In this document: piece after piece, positions 22,787 through 32,200 of the stretch
Position numbering within the stretch: the first letter of the stretch is position 1
Layout: each line of letters opens with the position of its first letter
From: an uncultured Clostridia bacterium
GTDB lineage: Bacteria > Bacillota > Clostridia > UBA1381
Length of the DNA stretch: 47,083 nucleotides
Assembly (NCBI GenBank): GCA_910585485.1
Contig: CAJUEZ010000015.1
Location: 1-47,083, forward strand
Direction: 5' to 3'
Notes under the pieces: model-generated
The model's input: only the letters and a program-made list of their open reading frames with translations
What the model was told of the DNA's origin: nothing
Databases searched by the model: none
Translations under genes and position numbers: made by a program

Positions 22787-23797
22787 ATGAAAAAGGTAAG
22801 TATAATAATACCCGTATATAACATGGAGAATTTTGTGGAAAGCGGAGTGGACTGTATTACGGGGCAGACATATGAAAATCTTGAAATAATTATAATAGAT
22901 GATGGCTCAAAGGACAGCACATACAAAAAGTGTCTTGCCGAGGCTGACAAGGACAGGCGCATTGCGGTGTTCAGCAAAAATAATGAGGGTCCGGCGAAGG
23001 CTCGCAATCTTGCGCTCAGGAAAGCGACAGGCGATTATGTCTATTTTTTTGACATGGATGATTATCTTGAAAAGAACGCAATAGAACGGCTTGTCTCGGT
23101 TATGGAGAAAGAGGAGACTGACCTTGTCGCATGCAGCTTCTCGATGTATGATGGCAAGAAAGTTTTTCGCGTTGCCAAAAAGCAGGACGGCTTAAAGAGA
23201 AGCGGAGATGAGGCGAGGAAAGATTACTGTAATCAGTTATATATGTACGGCGAGCAGGGAATACAAGGGGCAGCGTGGTATAAGCTGTTTAAGATGGATA
23301 TAATCAGAGAGCATGACATAACATTTCCGGATATAAGAAAAAGTGAGGACGATGTTTTTGTCGCGCGTTATGTGAAGTATATTTCCGGTTTCGTAATAAC
23401 GGGTGATGTTTTGTGCAGATATACGGTAAACAGCTATAAGCGTTTTTGGGATAAGTACCAATTCGATATTTTTGACACAGCCCGCTCTTCCGCAATGTAT
23501 ATGAAAGATATTGTGTGCGCATGGAATGAGGACAATATTGACGCGAGAAACAGAATATATGAGGATTATTTTCAAAAGACCTTCGGAAGCTTTTGTTTCT
23601 TGTTTAATCCGAAACTTCACATGTCATCTTACAAGCGTATGGCGAGAATAAAAGAAATAACAGAGATATTTCTTGCGGATATACCGAAAGAAAATTTTGA
23701 ACTTTCACATCCTGTATTTAAATTGATGCGCCAAAGGAAATATTTTAAAATTTATGTAAGAATATTCTTGCATATTTTACGTCACAAATTCGACTAA
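22787..23797 (+). CDS. Family 2 glycosyltransferase
   Basis: A 336-residue GT-A enzyme. The N-terminus KVSIIIPVYNMENFVESGVD, then EIIIIDDGSKDST and the DxD-type YFFDMDDYL, define GT2. ACSFSMYDGKKVF and SEDDVFVARY supply the later acidic acceptor-site motif. No membrane segment is visible. It is translated directly after the glycerophosphotransferase gene (ribosome site AGAGG inside that gene). The two probably build or decorate a wall teichoic-acid-like or capsular polymer. Donor and acceptor are unknown. Confidence 0.9.
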   Translation: MKKVSIIIPVYNMENFVESGVDCITGQTYENLEIIIIDDGSKDSTYKKCLAEADKDRRIAVFSKNNEGPAKARNLALRKATGDYVYFFDMDDYLEKNAIERLVSVMEKEETDLVACSFSMYDGKKVFRVAKKQDGLKRSGDEARKDYCNQLYMYGEQGIQGAAWYKLFKMDIIREHDITFPDIRKSEDDVFVARYVKYISGFVITGDVLCRYTVNSYKRFWDKYQFDIFDTARSSAMYMKDIVCAWNEDNIDARNRIYEDYFQKTFGSFCFLFNPKLHMSSYKRMARIKEITEIFLADIPKENFELSHPVFKLMRQRKYFKIYVRIFLHILRHKFD

Positions 23798-23835
23798 AAA
23801 ATATTTTTTTTGATAATTTTTTTGACAAAATTCTA

Positions 23836-23864
23836 TTGACTTAGAATGTAAAGAGTGGTACTAT
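23836..23864 (+). promoter_or_regulatory. Sigma-A promoter upstream of the O-acylation operon
   Basis: TTGACT (23836-23841) and TACTAT (23859-23864) have a 17-bp spacer. The expected start near 23871 lies before a terminator hairpin. Confidence 0.6.
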
Positions 23865-23888
23865 TAAAAACAGTGAAGAGATTTATCT

Positions 23889-23914
23889 AAAAGGCACTTC
23901 ATGTGCCTTTTTTT
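23889..23914 (+). terminator. Intrinsic terminator, possibly an attenuator
   Basis: AAAAGGCAC (23889-23897) pairs with GTGCCTTTT (23903-23911) around TTCAT and is followed by T's. It lies downstream of the promoter at 23836 and upstream of the SGNH gene, so it may attenuate that operon or simply end the previous one. Confidence 0.8.
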
Positions 23915-23943
23915 AAGGGCATTTTATTTTAGGAGAGAGAATT

Positions 23944-24735
23944 TTGAATCGAAAAGGGCATATTGAGGATAAAACCCTCGAACATAGAGAAGAGCGCAAG
24001 AAGATTTTTAATCGTAGAATTGTCTTAGCCGTGTGCGGCGTAATACTAATCGTGATGGCTGTTTTATTATTTAAAGGCTGTATATCTTCCAAAGAAAAGA
24101 AAAAACAGAATGAGGCATCTTTGCAAAGTGACGTATCAGAAAGTGATATTGTGGAAAATCCCGATGAAATAAGCGAAAATTATTATGCTGAATCGGTATT
24201 TATCGGCAATTCTTTTATAGATGATATGATGATGTATGATCTTGTTAAAGATGCTGATTATTTTGCAAGGGTAGGGCTTAATGTAAGTGACGCGGCGACA
24301 AAAACCACAGCGACAGGAAAAGTACCGATTATAGATGAGATAGCAGGCGCGAAAAAATACAGAAAAGTGTTTATGATGTTTGGAGAAAACGAGCTTGGTT
24401 GGCAAAGCGAGGAAACGTTTGTCAGACTCTACGGAGATTTAGTGGACAAGGTAAGAGAATATCAGAAAGATGCTAAAATCTATTTGCTTGCGGTTACTCC
24501 GATAACAAAAAAAGTTTCGGATAAGAATGAGGATTGCACGAACAATGAGCGTATTGCGGAATATAACGCGCTTATAAAAAGATTAGCTGAGGATAAAAAC
24601 GCTGTTTACGCTGACATACACAGCGCTGTGGCGGGAGAAGACGGGGCGCTTCCCGATGAGGCGGCAAGCGATGGGATACATTTCGGCATGGAATACTATA
24701 AAAAGTGCCTGTTGTATATCCAAAACAATTATTAA
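23944..24735 (+). CDS. Membrane-anchored SGNH hydrolase-like protein
   Basis: A 263-residue protein starting at TTG 23944 (AGGAGA seven bases upstream; no closer ATG). A basic cytoplasmic N-terminus, one membrane segment at about 26-44 and a charged linker precede an extracytoplasmic SGNH domain. Block I is FIGNSFIDD with Ser90 (GNS in place of GDS), block III is FGENE at 146-150, and block V is SDGIHFG with Asp243/His246, so the catalytic set looks complete. It heads an operon with a DUF4358 lipoprotein, an MBOAT acyltransferase and a DHHW protein. A role as an acyl transferase or esterase on surface glycans is inferred from this setting. Confidence 0.8.
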   Translation: MNRKGHIEDKTLEHREERKKIFNRRIVLAVCGVILIVMAVLLFKGCISSKEKKKQNEASLQSDVSESDIVENPDEISENYYAESVFIGNSFIDDMMMYDLVKDADYFARVGLNVSDAATKTTATGKVPIIDEIAGAKKYRKVFMMFGENELGWQSEETFVRLYGDLVDKVREYQKDAKIYLLAVTPITKKVSDKNEDCTNNERIAEYNALIKRLAEDKNAVYADIHSAVAGEDGALPDEAASDGIHFGMEYYKKCLLYIQNNY

Positions 24736-24773
24736 ATATAACGTTTAAGAACCATAAATCAGGAGTTAGAATA

Positions 24774-25220
24774 ATGAAAAAAATAAATATAGTAATATTC
24801 GTGCTTGCGGTGTTGTTTATACTGTCGGCATGCGGCGCGAAGACGATAGATATAAGCACTCTTTCAAAAAGGCTTGTTGAGGAGGGAGAATTCAGCGAGA
24901 AGTTAAGTGAAGTGCCGCTTAGAATAACGGAAAAACGATACGATTTGTCAGATAAAGAGATTGAAGAAGGAGTCGCGTACTCTGGAACAAACGCTGTAGT
25001 GGATGAAGTCGCAATATTTAAGGCTAAAGACACTGACTCTGTAAAAGAGAAGGTTATGAAACATATCGAGGCGCAGGAGGAAATATATAAGAGTTATGCG
25101 CCGGACGAGGTTTCCAAGCTTAATGATTGTATTGTGGAAGTTAAAGGCGACTATGTGATTTTATGCGTAAGTGAGAATCCGTCTTCAGCTGAAAAGATAA
25201 TTGAAGAATATGTAAAATAA
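24774..25220 (+). CDS. DUF4358 family lipoprotein
   Basis: A 148-residue protein with a lipoprotein signal peptide: MKKINIVIFVLAVLFILSACG, lipobox LSAC, Cys about residue 21. The mature part has the DUF4358 pattern: a Y-x-Y/Y-D-L segment, EEGVAYSGTNAVVDEVAIFKAKD, an amphipathic helix, then GDYVILCVSENPSSAEKII. The start is ATG 24774 with AGGAG eight bases upstream. The frame open from 24705 overlaps the previous gene and is rejected. Family function is unknown; the operon suggests an accessory role in extracytoplasmic acyl transfer. Confidence 0.82.
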   Translation: MKKINIVIFVLAVLFILSACGAKTIDISTLSKRLVEEGEFSEKLSEVPLRITEKRYDLSDKEIEEGVAYSGTNAVVDEVAIFKAKDTDSVKEKVMKHIEAQEEIYKSYAPDEVSKLNDCIVEVKGDYVILCVSENPSSAEKIIEEYVK

Positions 25221-25241
25221 TCTTTTGAAAGGGTGAAAGGC

Positions 25242-26639
25242 TTGTATTTTTCCAGCCTGTTGTTTTTGTTTGTATTTTTGCCGATTGTTTTGGCGGTTTA
25301 TTATATAATCCCACGTAAATTACGCAACGGATTTTTACTTGCGGCAAATCTTGTGTTTTACGGATGGGGAGAACCTGTTTTTATTTTAATAATGCTCGTT
25401 TCCATAGTGAGCAATTATATATTCGGATTGCTTATTGAAAAATGCAGAGGCAATATTAAATGCAAGAGAGTATTGTTAATATTGTCTCTCGTGATAAGTC
25501 TCGGACTGCTTGGCGTGTTTAAATATACAGGTTTTGTTTCGGATATTCTGCGGTCTGTGCCGCCGTTTGCGTTTATGCCGAAAATACGGCTGCCGCTGCC
25601 TATAGGAATATCGTTCTATACATTCCAAACAATTTCATATGTTATTGACGTATACCGCGGTGATACAAAAGCGCAGAGAAGCCTTGTATCCTTTGGAACG
25701 TATGTGTCATTTTTTCCGCAGCTTATAGCGGGACCGATAGTCAGGTATGCTGATATTGCGAAAATGCTTGATAGCAGACGCGAGACAATATCTCAGTTTG
25801 CAAAAGGCATAAAACTTTTTACAATAGGACTTGGGAAAAAGGTGCTTATAGCTAATCAGATGGGTGTTTTATGGAACACGCTGCGCGCAATGACAGACGC
25901 GGGAGGAGTTTTGTCGGCTTGGATAGGTATTATTTCTTTTGCTTTTCAGATTTATTTTGACTTTTCAGGGTATTCGGACATGGCGCGGGGACTGGGAAAT
26001 ATGTTTGGATTTGAATTTATGAAGAATTTCAACTATCCGTATATCTCACGCAGTATAACGGAATTTTGGCGCAGGTGGCATATTTCGCTCAGTACATGGT
26101 TTCGTGATTATCTTTATATTCCGCTTGGAGGAAACCGAAAAGGGATTTCGAGAACTATATTTAATCTTCTTGTTGTATGGTTTCTTACAGGTTTGTGGCA
26201 TGGAGCAAACTTTAATTTTATTTTGTGGGGACTATATTATTTTGTGATTCTAATCTTAGAGAAATATGTTTTCGGTAAATATATAGAAAGATTACCCGGT
26301 GCGCTTAGGCATATTTACGCTCTTGTTCTGATACTGATAGGCTGGGTGATATTCTCGTTTGAGGATATGGGACTGCTCATAGGATATTTGTCGAATATGT
26401 TTAGTTTGGGCGGCGGAATAATCAGTATGGACGCGGCAGCTGTGATAATATCATACCTACCGTTGATTATTGTATCCGCCATAGCATCTTTGCCATTATT
26501 AAAAAATGTGTATTATAGATGTTATGATAAAAAATACGCGCGTATATTGGAAATGGTTTCCGTTATGCTGATATTGCTGCTTTGCACTGCCTCGCTGGTA
26601 AATCAGGGGTATAATCCGTTTCTCTATTTCCGTTTTTGA
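25242..26639 (+). CDS. MBOAT family O-acyltransferase (AlgI-like)
   Basis: A 465-residue polytopic membrane protein. The MBOAT core shows LPIGISFYTFQTISYVIDVYRG, YFDFSGYSDMARGLGNMFGF, the RRWHISLSTWFRDYLYIPLGG motif, and the essential His in LTGLWHGANFNFILWG. AlgI-like members move acyl groups across the membrane for O-acylation of extracellular polysaccharides or teichoic acids. I prefer TTG 25242, with a GAAAGGG-type ribosome site and an N-terminus (YFSSLLFLFVFLPI) like other family members; GTG 25233 in the same frame is possible. It lies between the DUF4358 lipoprotein and the DHHW gene. Confidence 0.93.
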   Translation: MYFSSLLFLFVFLPIVLAVYYIIPRKLRNGFLLAANLVFYGWGEPVFILIMLVSIVSNYIFGLLIEKCRGNIKCKRVLLILSLVISLGLLGVFKYTGFVSDILRSVPPFAFMPKIRLPLPIGISFYTFQTISYVIDVYRGDTKAQRSLVSFGTYVSFFPQLIAGPIVRYADIAKMLDSRRETISQFAKGIKLFTIGLGKKVLIANQMGVLWNTLRAMTDAGGVLSAWIGIISFAFQIYFDFSGYSDMARGLGNMFGFEFMKNFNYPYISRSITEFWRRWHISLSTWFRDYLYIPLGGNRKGISRTIFNLLVVWFLTGLWHGANFNFILWGLYYFVILILEKYVFGKYIERLPGALRHIYALVLILIGWVIFSFEDMGLLIGYLSNMFSLGGGIISMDAAAVIISYLPLIIVSAIASLPLLKNVYYRCYDKKYARILEMVSVMLILLLCTASLVNQGYNPFLYFRF

Positions 26640-26653
26640 GCGAGGTGATATAA

Positions 26654-27781
26654 GTGACTAAGAAATATAATATATTGTTGACGGTGATGTTCTGTATATT
26701 TTTAGGGTCAATGGCGCTTATGACGGCGGTTTTGCCGAAACAGAGTGTTTCAGTCAACGAAAAACGAAAATTGGCTGAATTTCCTGAGTTTTCCGTAAAG
26801 AAGCTTTTAAACGGAAAGTGGGAAACAGCTTTTGAAAACTATATCTCAGACCATTTTCCCGCGCGTGACGCTTTTGTGGCGGCTGATTCCTATTATAATC
26901 TTTACACAGGCATAAATGGCGCAAAGGGTGTTTATAAAGGCAAAGATGGGTATTTGTTTAATATCCCCGTACAATGCGACGAGGAGAAATTAAGTGCGAA
27001 TTTAAACGCGGTGTTGGAATTTATAGATAAAACAGGGCTTAAAACATCAATTATGCTTGTTCCGTCTGCGGGATATATAATGTCTGATAAATTGCCGAGT
27101 CCGCATATGAGATATACTGACGAGGATATACGGTACGAGATAGAACAAACGTGCAGCGACAAGGCGGAAATGATTGATATTTTTAGCAAATTCAAAAATC
27201 ATAAAGATGATGTGCAGCTTTATTATAAGACCGACCACCACTGGACAAGCGCGGGCGCGTATACCGCCTATTGCTTGTGGGCAGAGCAGAATGGAATACA
27301 GGTAAGGGAAAAGGGAGATTACACTATAAAAAGCTTTGACGGATTTTATGGCACGCTGTATACAAAGAGCGCGTTATGGAATGAAGAAAGCGATGATATT
27401 GAAGTATGGGAGAGTCCGATAAATGTAACCGTGTCTTTGGGTGATGACGCGAATATTGAATCGTATAACAGCATGTTTTTTGAAGAGCATCTTGAAAACG
27501 CTGATAAATATCCGGTGTTTCTTGATGGGAATCATGGTTTTGAAAGAATAATAAATGCTGATAATCCCGACGGGCGGCGAGTGATTGTTATCAAGGACTC
27601 GTTTGCTCATTGTTTAGTGCCGTTTTTAGCGGAAAATTGCTCGGTAATTGATATGGTGGATTTAAGGTATTATTATGACAGCGTATCGGAACTTGTTAAG
27701 GAAAATAATTACGATGAGGCGCTTATACTCTATGGTATAAGTAACTTGTGTGAAGCGAATGACTTGTCAACACTTCAATAA
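26654..27781 (+). CDS. DHHW family protein (AlgX/AlgJ-like partner of MBOAT)
   Basis: A 375-residue protein with an N-terminal signal anchor (residues ~7-27) and an extracytoplasmic SGNH-like domain. The signature YYKTDHHWTSAGAY supplies the DxxHW-type catalytic pair and names the family. IVIKDSFAHCLVPFL near the C-terminus supplies the conserved KDS serine motif. The start is GTG 26654 with GAGGTG upstream. Such proteins are the usual second partner of MBOAT transporters, transferring acetyl to the polymer outside the cell. It is the last gene before a strong terminator. Confidence 0.87.
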   Translation: MTKKYNILLTVMFCIFLGSMALMTAVLPKQSVSVNEKRKLAEFPEFSVKKLLNGKWETAFENYISDHFPARDAFVAADSYYNLYTGINGAKGVYKGKDGYLFNIPVQCDEEKLSANLNAVLEFIDKTGLKTSIMLVPSAGYIMSDKLPSPHMRYTDEDIRYEIEQTCSDKAEMIDIFSKFKNHKDDVQLYYKTDHHWTSAGAYTAYCLWAEQNGIQVREKGDYTIKSFDGFYGTLYTKSALWNEESDDIEVWESPINVTVSLGDDANIESYNSMFFEEHLENADKYPVFLDGNHGFERIINADNPDGRRVIVIKDSFAHCLVPFLAENCSVIDMVDLRYYYDSVSELVKENNYDEALILYGISNLCEANDLSTLQ

Positions 27782-27822
27782 AAATACCGCATACTATCTT
27801 TTGAAGTATGCGGTATTTTTAT
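27780..27822. terminator. Bidirectional intrinsic terminator
   Basis: AAAATACCGCATACT (27781-27795) pairs with AGTATGCGGTATTTT (27805-27819), followed by T. It lies between the convergent DHHW gene and carB. Confidence 0.9.
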
Positions 27823-27856
27823 ATCCAATCCACGGACTTTATCATGAATTTTCTTG

Positions 27857-30800
27857 CTATTTAATTTCTGAAAGAGAAATAATGTCAACTGTATCAGGTG
27901 TATACTGATGTTCCATAACGTCCACAAGCGCTTTAACGGTGTCAAGGCTTGTCATTATAGATACAGAGCATTCAATCGCTGTACGTCTGATTTTAAAACC
28001 GTCAGAATTAATATCATTACCTTTTTTCGGTATATCTATTATTAAATCAATCATACCGCTTCGGATAACGTCAAGTACATTTGGAACACCTTCTGAAATC
28101 TTTTTCGCTACCTGCACAGGTATTCCGTTCTCTTCAAGAAGTTTTGCCGTTCCTGAAGTCGCGATAAACTTACAGCCGAGAGACGCGAATTTTCTTGCGA
28201 TAGGCAGGAAGTTTTCCTTGTCGAGGTCACGAATGGTTACAAGGATAGTTGAGCCTGCTTTTGGAATAGTAGTTCCGGCGGCTGTAAATCCCTTGTACAT
28301 AGCCTCGTGGAAGTTATGTCCCACACCCAAAACTTCGCCCGTTGAACGCATTTCAGGACCAAGGCTTACCTCAACCTGCGGAAGCTTTTCTGTTGAGAAG
28401 ACAGGAACTTTTATTGCCACTGTGTTTGTTTCCGGCGCAATACCTGTTGAGTATCCCATTTCTTTAAGCGTTTTTCCGAGCATTATATTTGTTGCGATGT
28501 CTATTACAGGCACATTTGTAACCTTTGTAATATACGGAACAGTACGGCTTGAACGCGGATTAACCTCGATAATATACAGTTCATCTCTGAACTCAATAAA
28601 TTGAATGTTAATCATACCGATAACTTTAAGTTCAAGCGCTATTCTGTATGTCACATCAATGATTTTATCGATAATATGCTGCGGCACGTTCTGCGGAGGA
28701 TATATAGAAATTGAGTCACCGCTGTGCACGCCCGCTCTTTCCAGATGCTCCATAATACCCGGGATAAGAACGTCAGTACCATCGCATATTGCGTCAACTT
28801 CAAGTTCACGTCCGCCAAGATAACGGTCTATAAGTACAGGATTTTTCGTATCTTTTATAAAAGCGTCTGTAAGGTAACGCACAAGGTCAATCTCGTTTCT
28901 TGTGATTTCCATACCCTGACCGCCAAGCACGTATGAAGGACGAACCAAAAGCGGATATTCAAGCTTGTTAGCCTCTTCCACACCTTCCTTAACGCTCCAA
29001 ACAGCTTTACCCTTCGGACGTTTTATATCAAGCTTTTCAAGCATTTCATCAAACTTTTCTCTGTCTTCAGCCTCATCAATATATTTTGGCTGTGTGCCAA
29101 GTACCGGCACATTCATTTCGTCAAGGAAGTTTGCAAGCTTGATAGCTGTCTGACCGCCAAATTGAAGAATAACACCGTCAGGCTTTTCAAGAAGTATAAT
29201 GTTGTAAACGTCCTCTTCGGTAAGCGGCTCAAAATACAGCTTGTCGGATGTGTCAAAGTCAGTACTTACAGTTTCGGGATTGTTGTTTATTATGATAGTT
29301 TCAACATCTGCTTTTGCAAGTGACAAAACGCTATGCACGGAGCAGTAGTCGAACTCAATACCCTGACCGATTCGGATAGGACCTGAACCTATAACGATTA
29401 CCTTTTTCTTATCAGAAGGGAAGGACTCCGTTGTTTCATCATACGTAGAATAATAATACGGTGAAACAGCCTCAAATTCTCCCGCGCATGTGTCAACCAT
29501 TTTGTATACAGGAGTGATACCGAGCGTTTTGCGAAGTTCAAAGACCTCATCCGCATTGCAGCCGATAAGTTCTGAAATACCTTTGTCGCTAAAGCCCATT
29601 TTTTTATACTTTTTCAGTATATCATAGTTAAGGTCACTTAGCTTATACTGTTTCAATTCCTCTTCGGCATCAACGATATTTTTGATTTTTTTCAGGAAGA
29701 ACGGATCCATACCTGTGATTTCTGCAAGCTTGTCCATATTATAGTTTCGGCGAATAAGTTCTGCCAAGTCAAACAGTCTCTCGTCATCAGGAACTATAAC
29801 GCGCTGCTTAAGCTCAATAGTGGTGCGTTTCTTTGAAGAAGCGCGCTCAAGCGTATATTGCTTTATTTCAAGAGAGCGTATACCCTTTAGAAGTGACGAT
29901 TCAAGTGTATTGCCGATAGCCATGATTTCGCCCGTAGCCATCATCTTTGTGCCAAGATTACGCTTTGCGCCGAAGAATTTATCAAACGGCCATTTTGGAA
30001 TCTTTGTTACAACATAGTCAATAGCAGGCTCAAAGCATGCGAATGTCTGACCGGTAACAGCGTTTTTAATTTCGTCAAGGTTATAACCCAAAGCGATTTT
30101 CGCCGCGATCTTTGCGATAGGGTAGCCTGTTGCTTTTGAAGCGAGCGCAGAAGAACGGCTCACACGCGGATTAATCTCGATTACCGCGTAATTAAAACTT
30201 TCGGGGTCAAGAGCGAACTGTACGTTACAACCGCCTTTGATTTCAATAGAGTTAATAATATCAATAGCCGCTTTACGGAGCATTTGATATTCCTTGTCCG
30301 CAAGAGTAAGCGCGGGAGCGACAACTATAGAGTCACCTGTGTGTACTCCGACGGGGTCAATGTTTTCCATTGAGCAGACGGTAATACAGTTACCCGCGCC
30401 GTCACGCATAACCTCAAATTCAATTTCTTTCCAACCCTTTATAGACTTTTCGAGAAGAACCTGACCGACTCTGGAAAGGTGAAGTCCTTGTGAAAGAATG
30501 GTTTCAAGCTGTTCCGGGTCCTCCGCAATACCACCGCCTGTACCGCCAAGCGTGTATGCCGGACGGACAATAACAGGGTAGCCGATTTTCTTTGCAAAAG
30601 CAAGACCTGATTCAAGGTCAGTAACTATTTCAGACGGAGCAATCGGTTGATTTGTGCGCTCCATAAGACGCTTAAAGCTGTCACGGTCTTCGCCTTCTTT
30701 TATAGAAGGAATTGAAGTTCCGATGACCTTCATATTGTACTTGTCAAAAACACCGTTATCATAAAGTTCGCATGCAAGGTTAAGACCTGTTTGTCCGCCC

Positions 30801-31069
30801 ATGCCGGCGATTACTGAATCGGGACGTTCTTTCTGTATGATTTTTTCGACGTATTCGGCAGTAAGAGGCTCAATATATGTATGAGTAGCCATACCTCGGT
30901 CTGTCATAATTGTCGCAGGATTAGAGTTGACAAGAACAACTTCAATGCCCTCGTCCTTTATAGCCTGACATGCCTGAGTACCTGAGTAGTCAAACTCAGC
31001 GGCTTGTCCGATAACGATAGGACCTGATCCTATTACAAGAACTTTTTTTATACTTTGATCTAAAGGCAT
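27857..31069 (-). CDS. carB: Carbamoyl-phosphate synthase large subunit
   Basis: A 1070-residue subunit that makes carbamoyl phosphate from bicarbonate, ammonia (channelled from CarA) and 2 ATP, for pyrimidine and arginine synthesis. Domains in order are: the first carboxyphosphate half with KKVLVIGSGPIVIGQAAEFD and an ATP-grasp; a helical oligomerisation region at ~400-550; the second half starting KKVIVIGSGPIRIGQGIEFD with its ATP-grasp; and a C-terminal MGS-like allosteric domain from ~930. The length is normal. It follows carA with almost no gap. Confidence 0.98.
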   Translation of the reverse strand: MPLDQSIKKVLVIGSGPIVIGQAAEFDYSGTQACQAIKDEGIEVVLVNSNPATIMTDRGMATHTYIEPLTAEYVEKIIQKERPDSVIAGMGGQTGLNLACELYDNGVFDKYNMKVIGTSIPSIKEGEDRDSFKRLMERTNQPIAPSEIVTDLESGLAFAKKIGYPVIVRPAYTLGGTGGGIAEDPEQLETILSQGLHLSRVGQVLLEKSIKGWKEIEFEVMRDGAGNCITVCSMENIDPVGVHTGDSIVVAPALTLADKEYQMLRKAAIDIINSIEIKGGCNVQFALDPESFNYAVIEINPRVSRSSALASKATGYPIAKIAAKIALGYNLDEIKNAVTGQTFACFEPAIDYVVTKIPKWPFDKFFGAKRNLGTKMMATGEIMAIGNTLESSLLKGIRSLEIKQYTLERASSKKRTTIELKQRVIVPDDERLFDLAELIRRNYNMDKLAEITGMDPFFLKKIKNIVDAEEELKQYKLSDLNYDILKKYKKMGFSDKGISELIGCNADEVFELRKTLGITPVYKMVDTCAGEFEAVSPYYYSTYDETTESFPSDKKKVIVIGSGPIRIGQGIEFDYCSVHSVLSLAKADVETIIINNNPETVSTDFDTSDKLYFEPLTEEDVYNIILLEKPDGVILQFGGQTAIKLANFLDEMNVPVLGTQPKYIDEAEDREKFDEMLEKLDIKRPKGKAVWSVKEGVEEANKLEYPLLVRPSYVLGGQGMEITRNEIDLVRYLTDAFIKDTKNPVLIDRYLGGRELEVDAICDGTDVLIPGIMEHLERAGVHSGDSISIYPPQNVPQHIIDKIIDVTYRIALELKVIGMINIQFIEFRDELYIIEVNPRSSRTVPYITKVTNVPVIDIATNIMLGKTLKEMGYSTGIAPETNTVAIKVPVFSTEKLPQVEVSLGPEMRSTGEVLGVGHNFHEAMYKGFTAAGTTIPKAGSTILVTIRDLDKENFLPIARKFASLGCKFIATSGTAKLLEENGIPVQVAKKISEGVPNVLDVIRSGMIDLIIDIPKKGNDINSDGFKIRRTAIECSVSIMTSLDTVKALVDVMEHQYTPDTVDIISLSEIK

Positions 31070-31070
31070 A

Positions 31071-32123
31071 TTATTTTACCTCCTTTAAAAATCTGTCAAA
31101 CAGCCAGCCTGTGTCTAATGGCCCCGGCGAAGCTTCGGGGTGGAATTGAACGCTTTGAATAGGAAGCGTTTTATGTCTGATACCCTCGCATGTGCCGTCG
31201 TTTACATTGATAAATGTTTCCTCAACCTCGTCGGGATAATCGGAAACAATATAGTTGTGATTTTGACTGGTTATAAACACATTGCCTGTTTTTAAATCCT
31301 TAACAGGGTGATTTCCGCCGTGATGACCGAATTTAAGTTTCTTTGTGACACATCCCAAAGCGAGACCGATTATCTGATGTCCCATACATATTCCGCATAT
31401 CGGGAATTTGCCTATAAGCTTTTTGACTGTTTCAACAGTTCCGGGCGCGTCAAGCGGGTCGCCGGGACCGTTTGAAAGAAACACAAGGTCAGGCTTAACA
31501 GCCTCTATCATTTCAGCGGATATATTAGCTGGGAATATTGTCAATCGGCAATCTCTCTTAGCAAGATCACGCACAATACCCTGTTTTGCGCCCATATCTA
31601 TAAAAGCAACATGAGTTCTGCCGGTTTCATTAACTGTATAAACCTGTTCAGCGGTAGTATCCATTATAACTCTGCTGTTATCAAGTGAATCCATAAGAAT
31701 TTTTATATCCTCGTCGCTTGGTTCGCCTTTCATTATAACACCCTTCATTGTTCCGGCTTCGCGTATAACTTTTGTAAGCGCTCTTGTGTCAATTCCCTCA
31801 AGACCGACAACTCCTTGCTGACAAAGGAAATCGTCAAGATTCATTTCATTTCTGAAATTGGAAGGGAAATCACATTTCTCTCTTACAACAAAAGCTTTAA
31901 GATTAGTATGCTTTGCCTCCATATCCTCAAGATTGATTCCGTAATTTCCTATGAGTGGGAATGTCATAGTGACAATCTGACCCGCAAATGACGGGTCTGT
32001 AAGCGTTTCTTGATAACCGGTCATACCGGTGGTGAAAACTACTTCTCCGACTATATTCTTTTCGGTGCCAAACATTGTTCCTGAAAAACGCATGCCGTTT
32101 TCCAAAATAAGCTGTGCTTTCAT
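31071..32123 (-). CDS. carA: Carbamoyl-phosphate synthase small subunit (glutaminase)
   Basis: A 350-residue class I glutamine amidotransferase subunit. The N-terminal half begins KAQLILENGMRFSGTMFG and has EVVFTTGMTGYQETLTDPSF. The glutaminase half has the nucleophile Cys in ICGICMGHQIIGLALG and the His/Glu pair in FHPEASPGP. AAGGAG lies eight bases before the ATG. It is transcribed with carB from a promoter ~190 nt upstream, through a leader holding a short ORF and an intrinsic terminator, so it is probably controlled by attenuation. Confidence 0.97.
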   Translation of the reverse strand: MKAQLILENGMRFSGTMFGTEKNIVGEVVFTTGMTGYQETLTDPSFAGQIVTMTFPLIGNYGINLEDMEAKHTNLKAFVVREKCDFPSNFRNEMNLDDFLCQQGVVGLEGIDTRALTKVIREAGTMKGVIMKGEPSDEDIKILMDSLDNSRVIMDTTAEQVYTVNETGRTHVAFIDMGAKQGIVRDLAKRDCRLTIFPANISAEMIEAVKPDLVFLSNGPGDPLDAPGTVETVKKLIGKFPICGICMGHQIIGLALGCVTKKLKFGHHGGNHPVKDLKTGNVFITSQNHNYIVSDYPDEVEETFINVNDGTCEGIRHKTLPIQSVQFHPEASPGPLDTGWLFDRFLKEVK

Positions 32124-32169
32124 AAATAAATCTCCTTCCGTAATATTATGTATTGGAACATATCAGTCC

Positions 32170-32200
32170 AAAAAAAAAGACAATGAACAAATACATTGTC
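32170..32200 (-). terminator. Intrinsic terminator in the carA leader (attenuator)
   Basis: On the minus strand GACAATG pairs with CATTGTC around an 8-nt loop, followed by nine T's. It sits 47 nt upstream of the carA start codon and directly after the stop of a leader ORF. No complementary antiterminator RNA segment is visible upstream. Confidence 0.85.

Noticed and set aside
27939..28604. 221-codon plus-strand ORF opposite carB
   Set aside because: Shadow of the well-supported carB gene.
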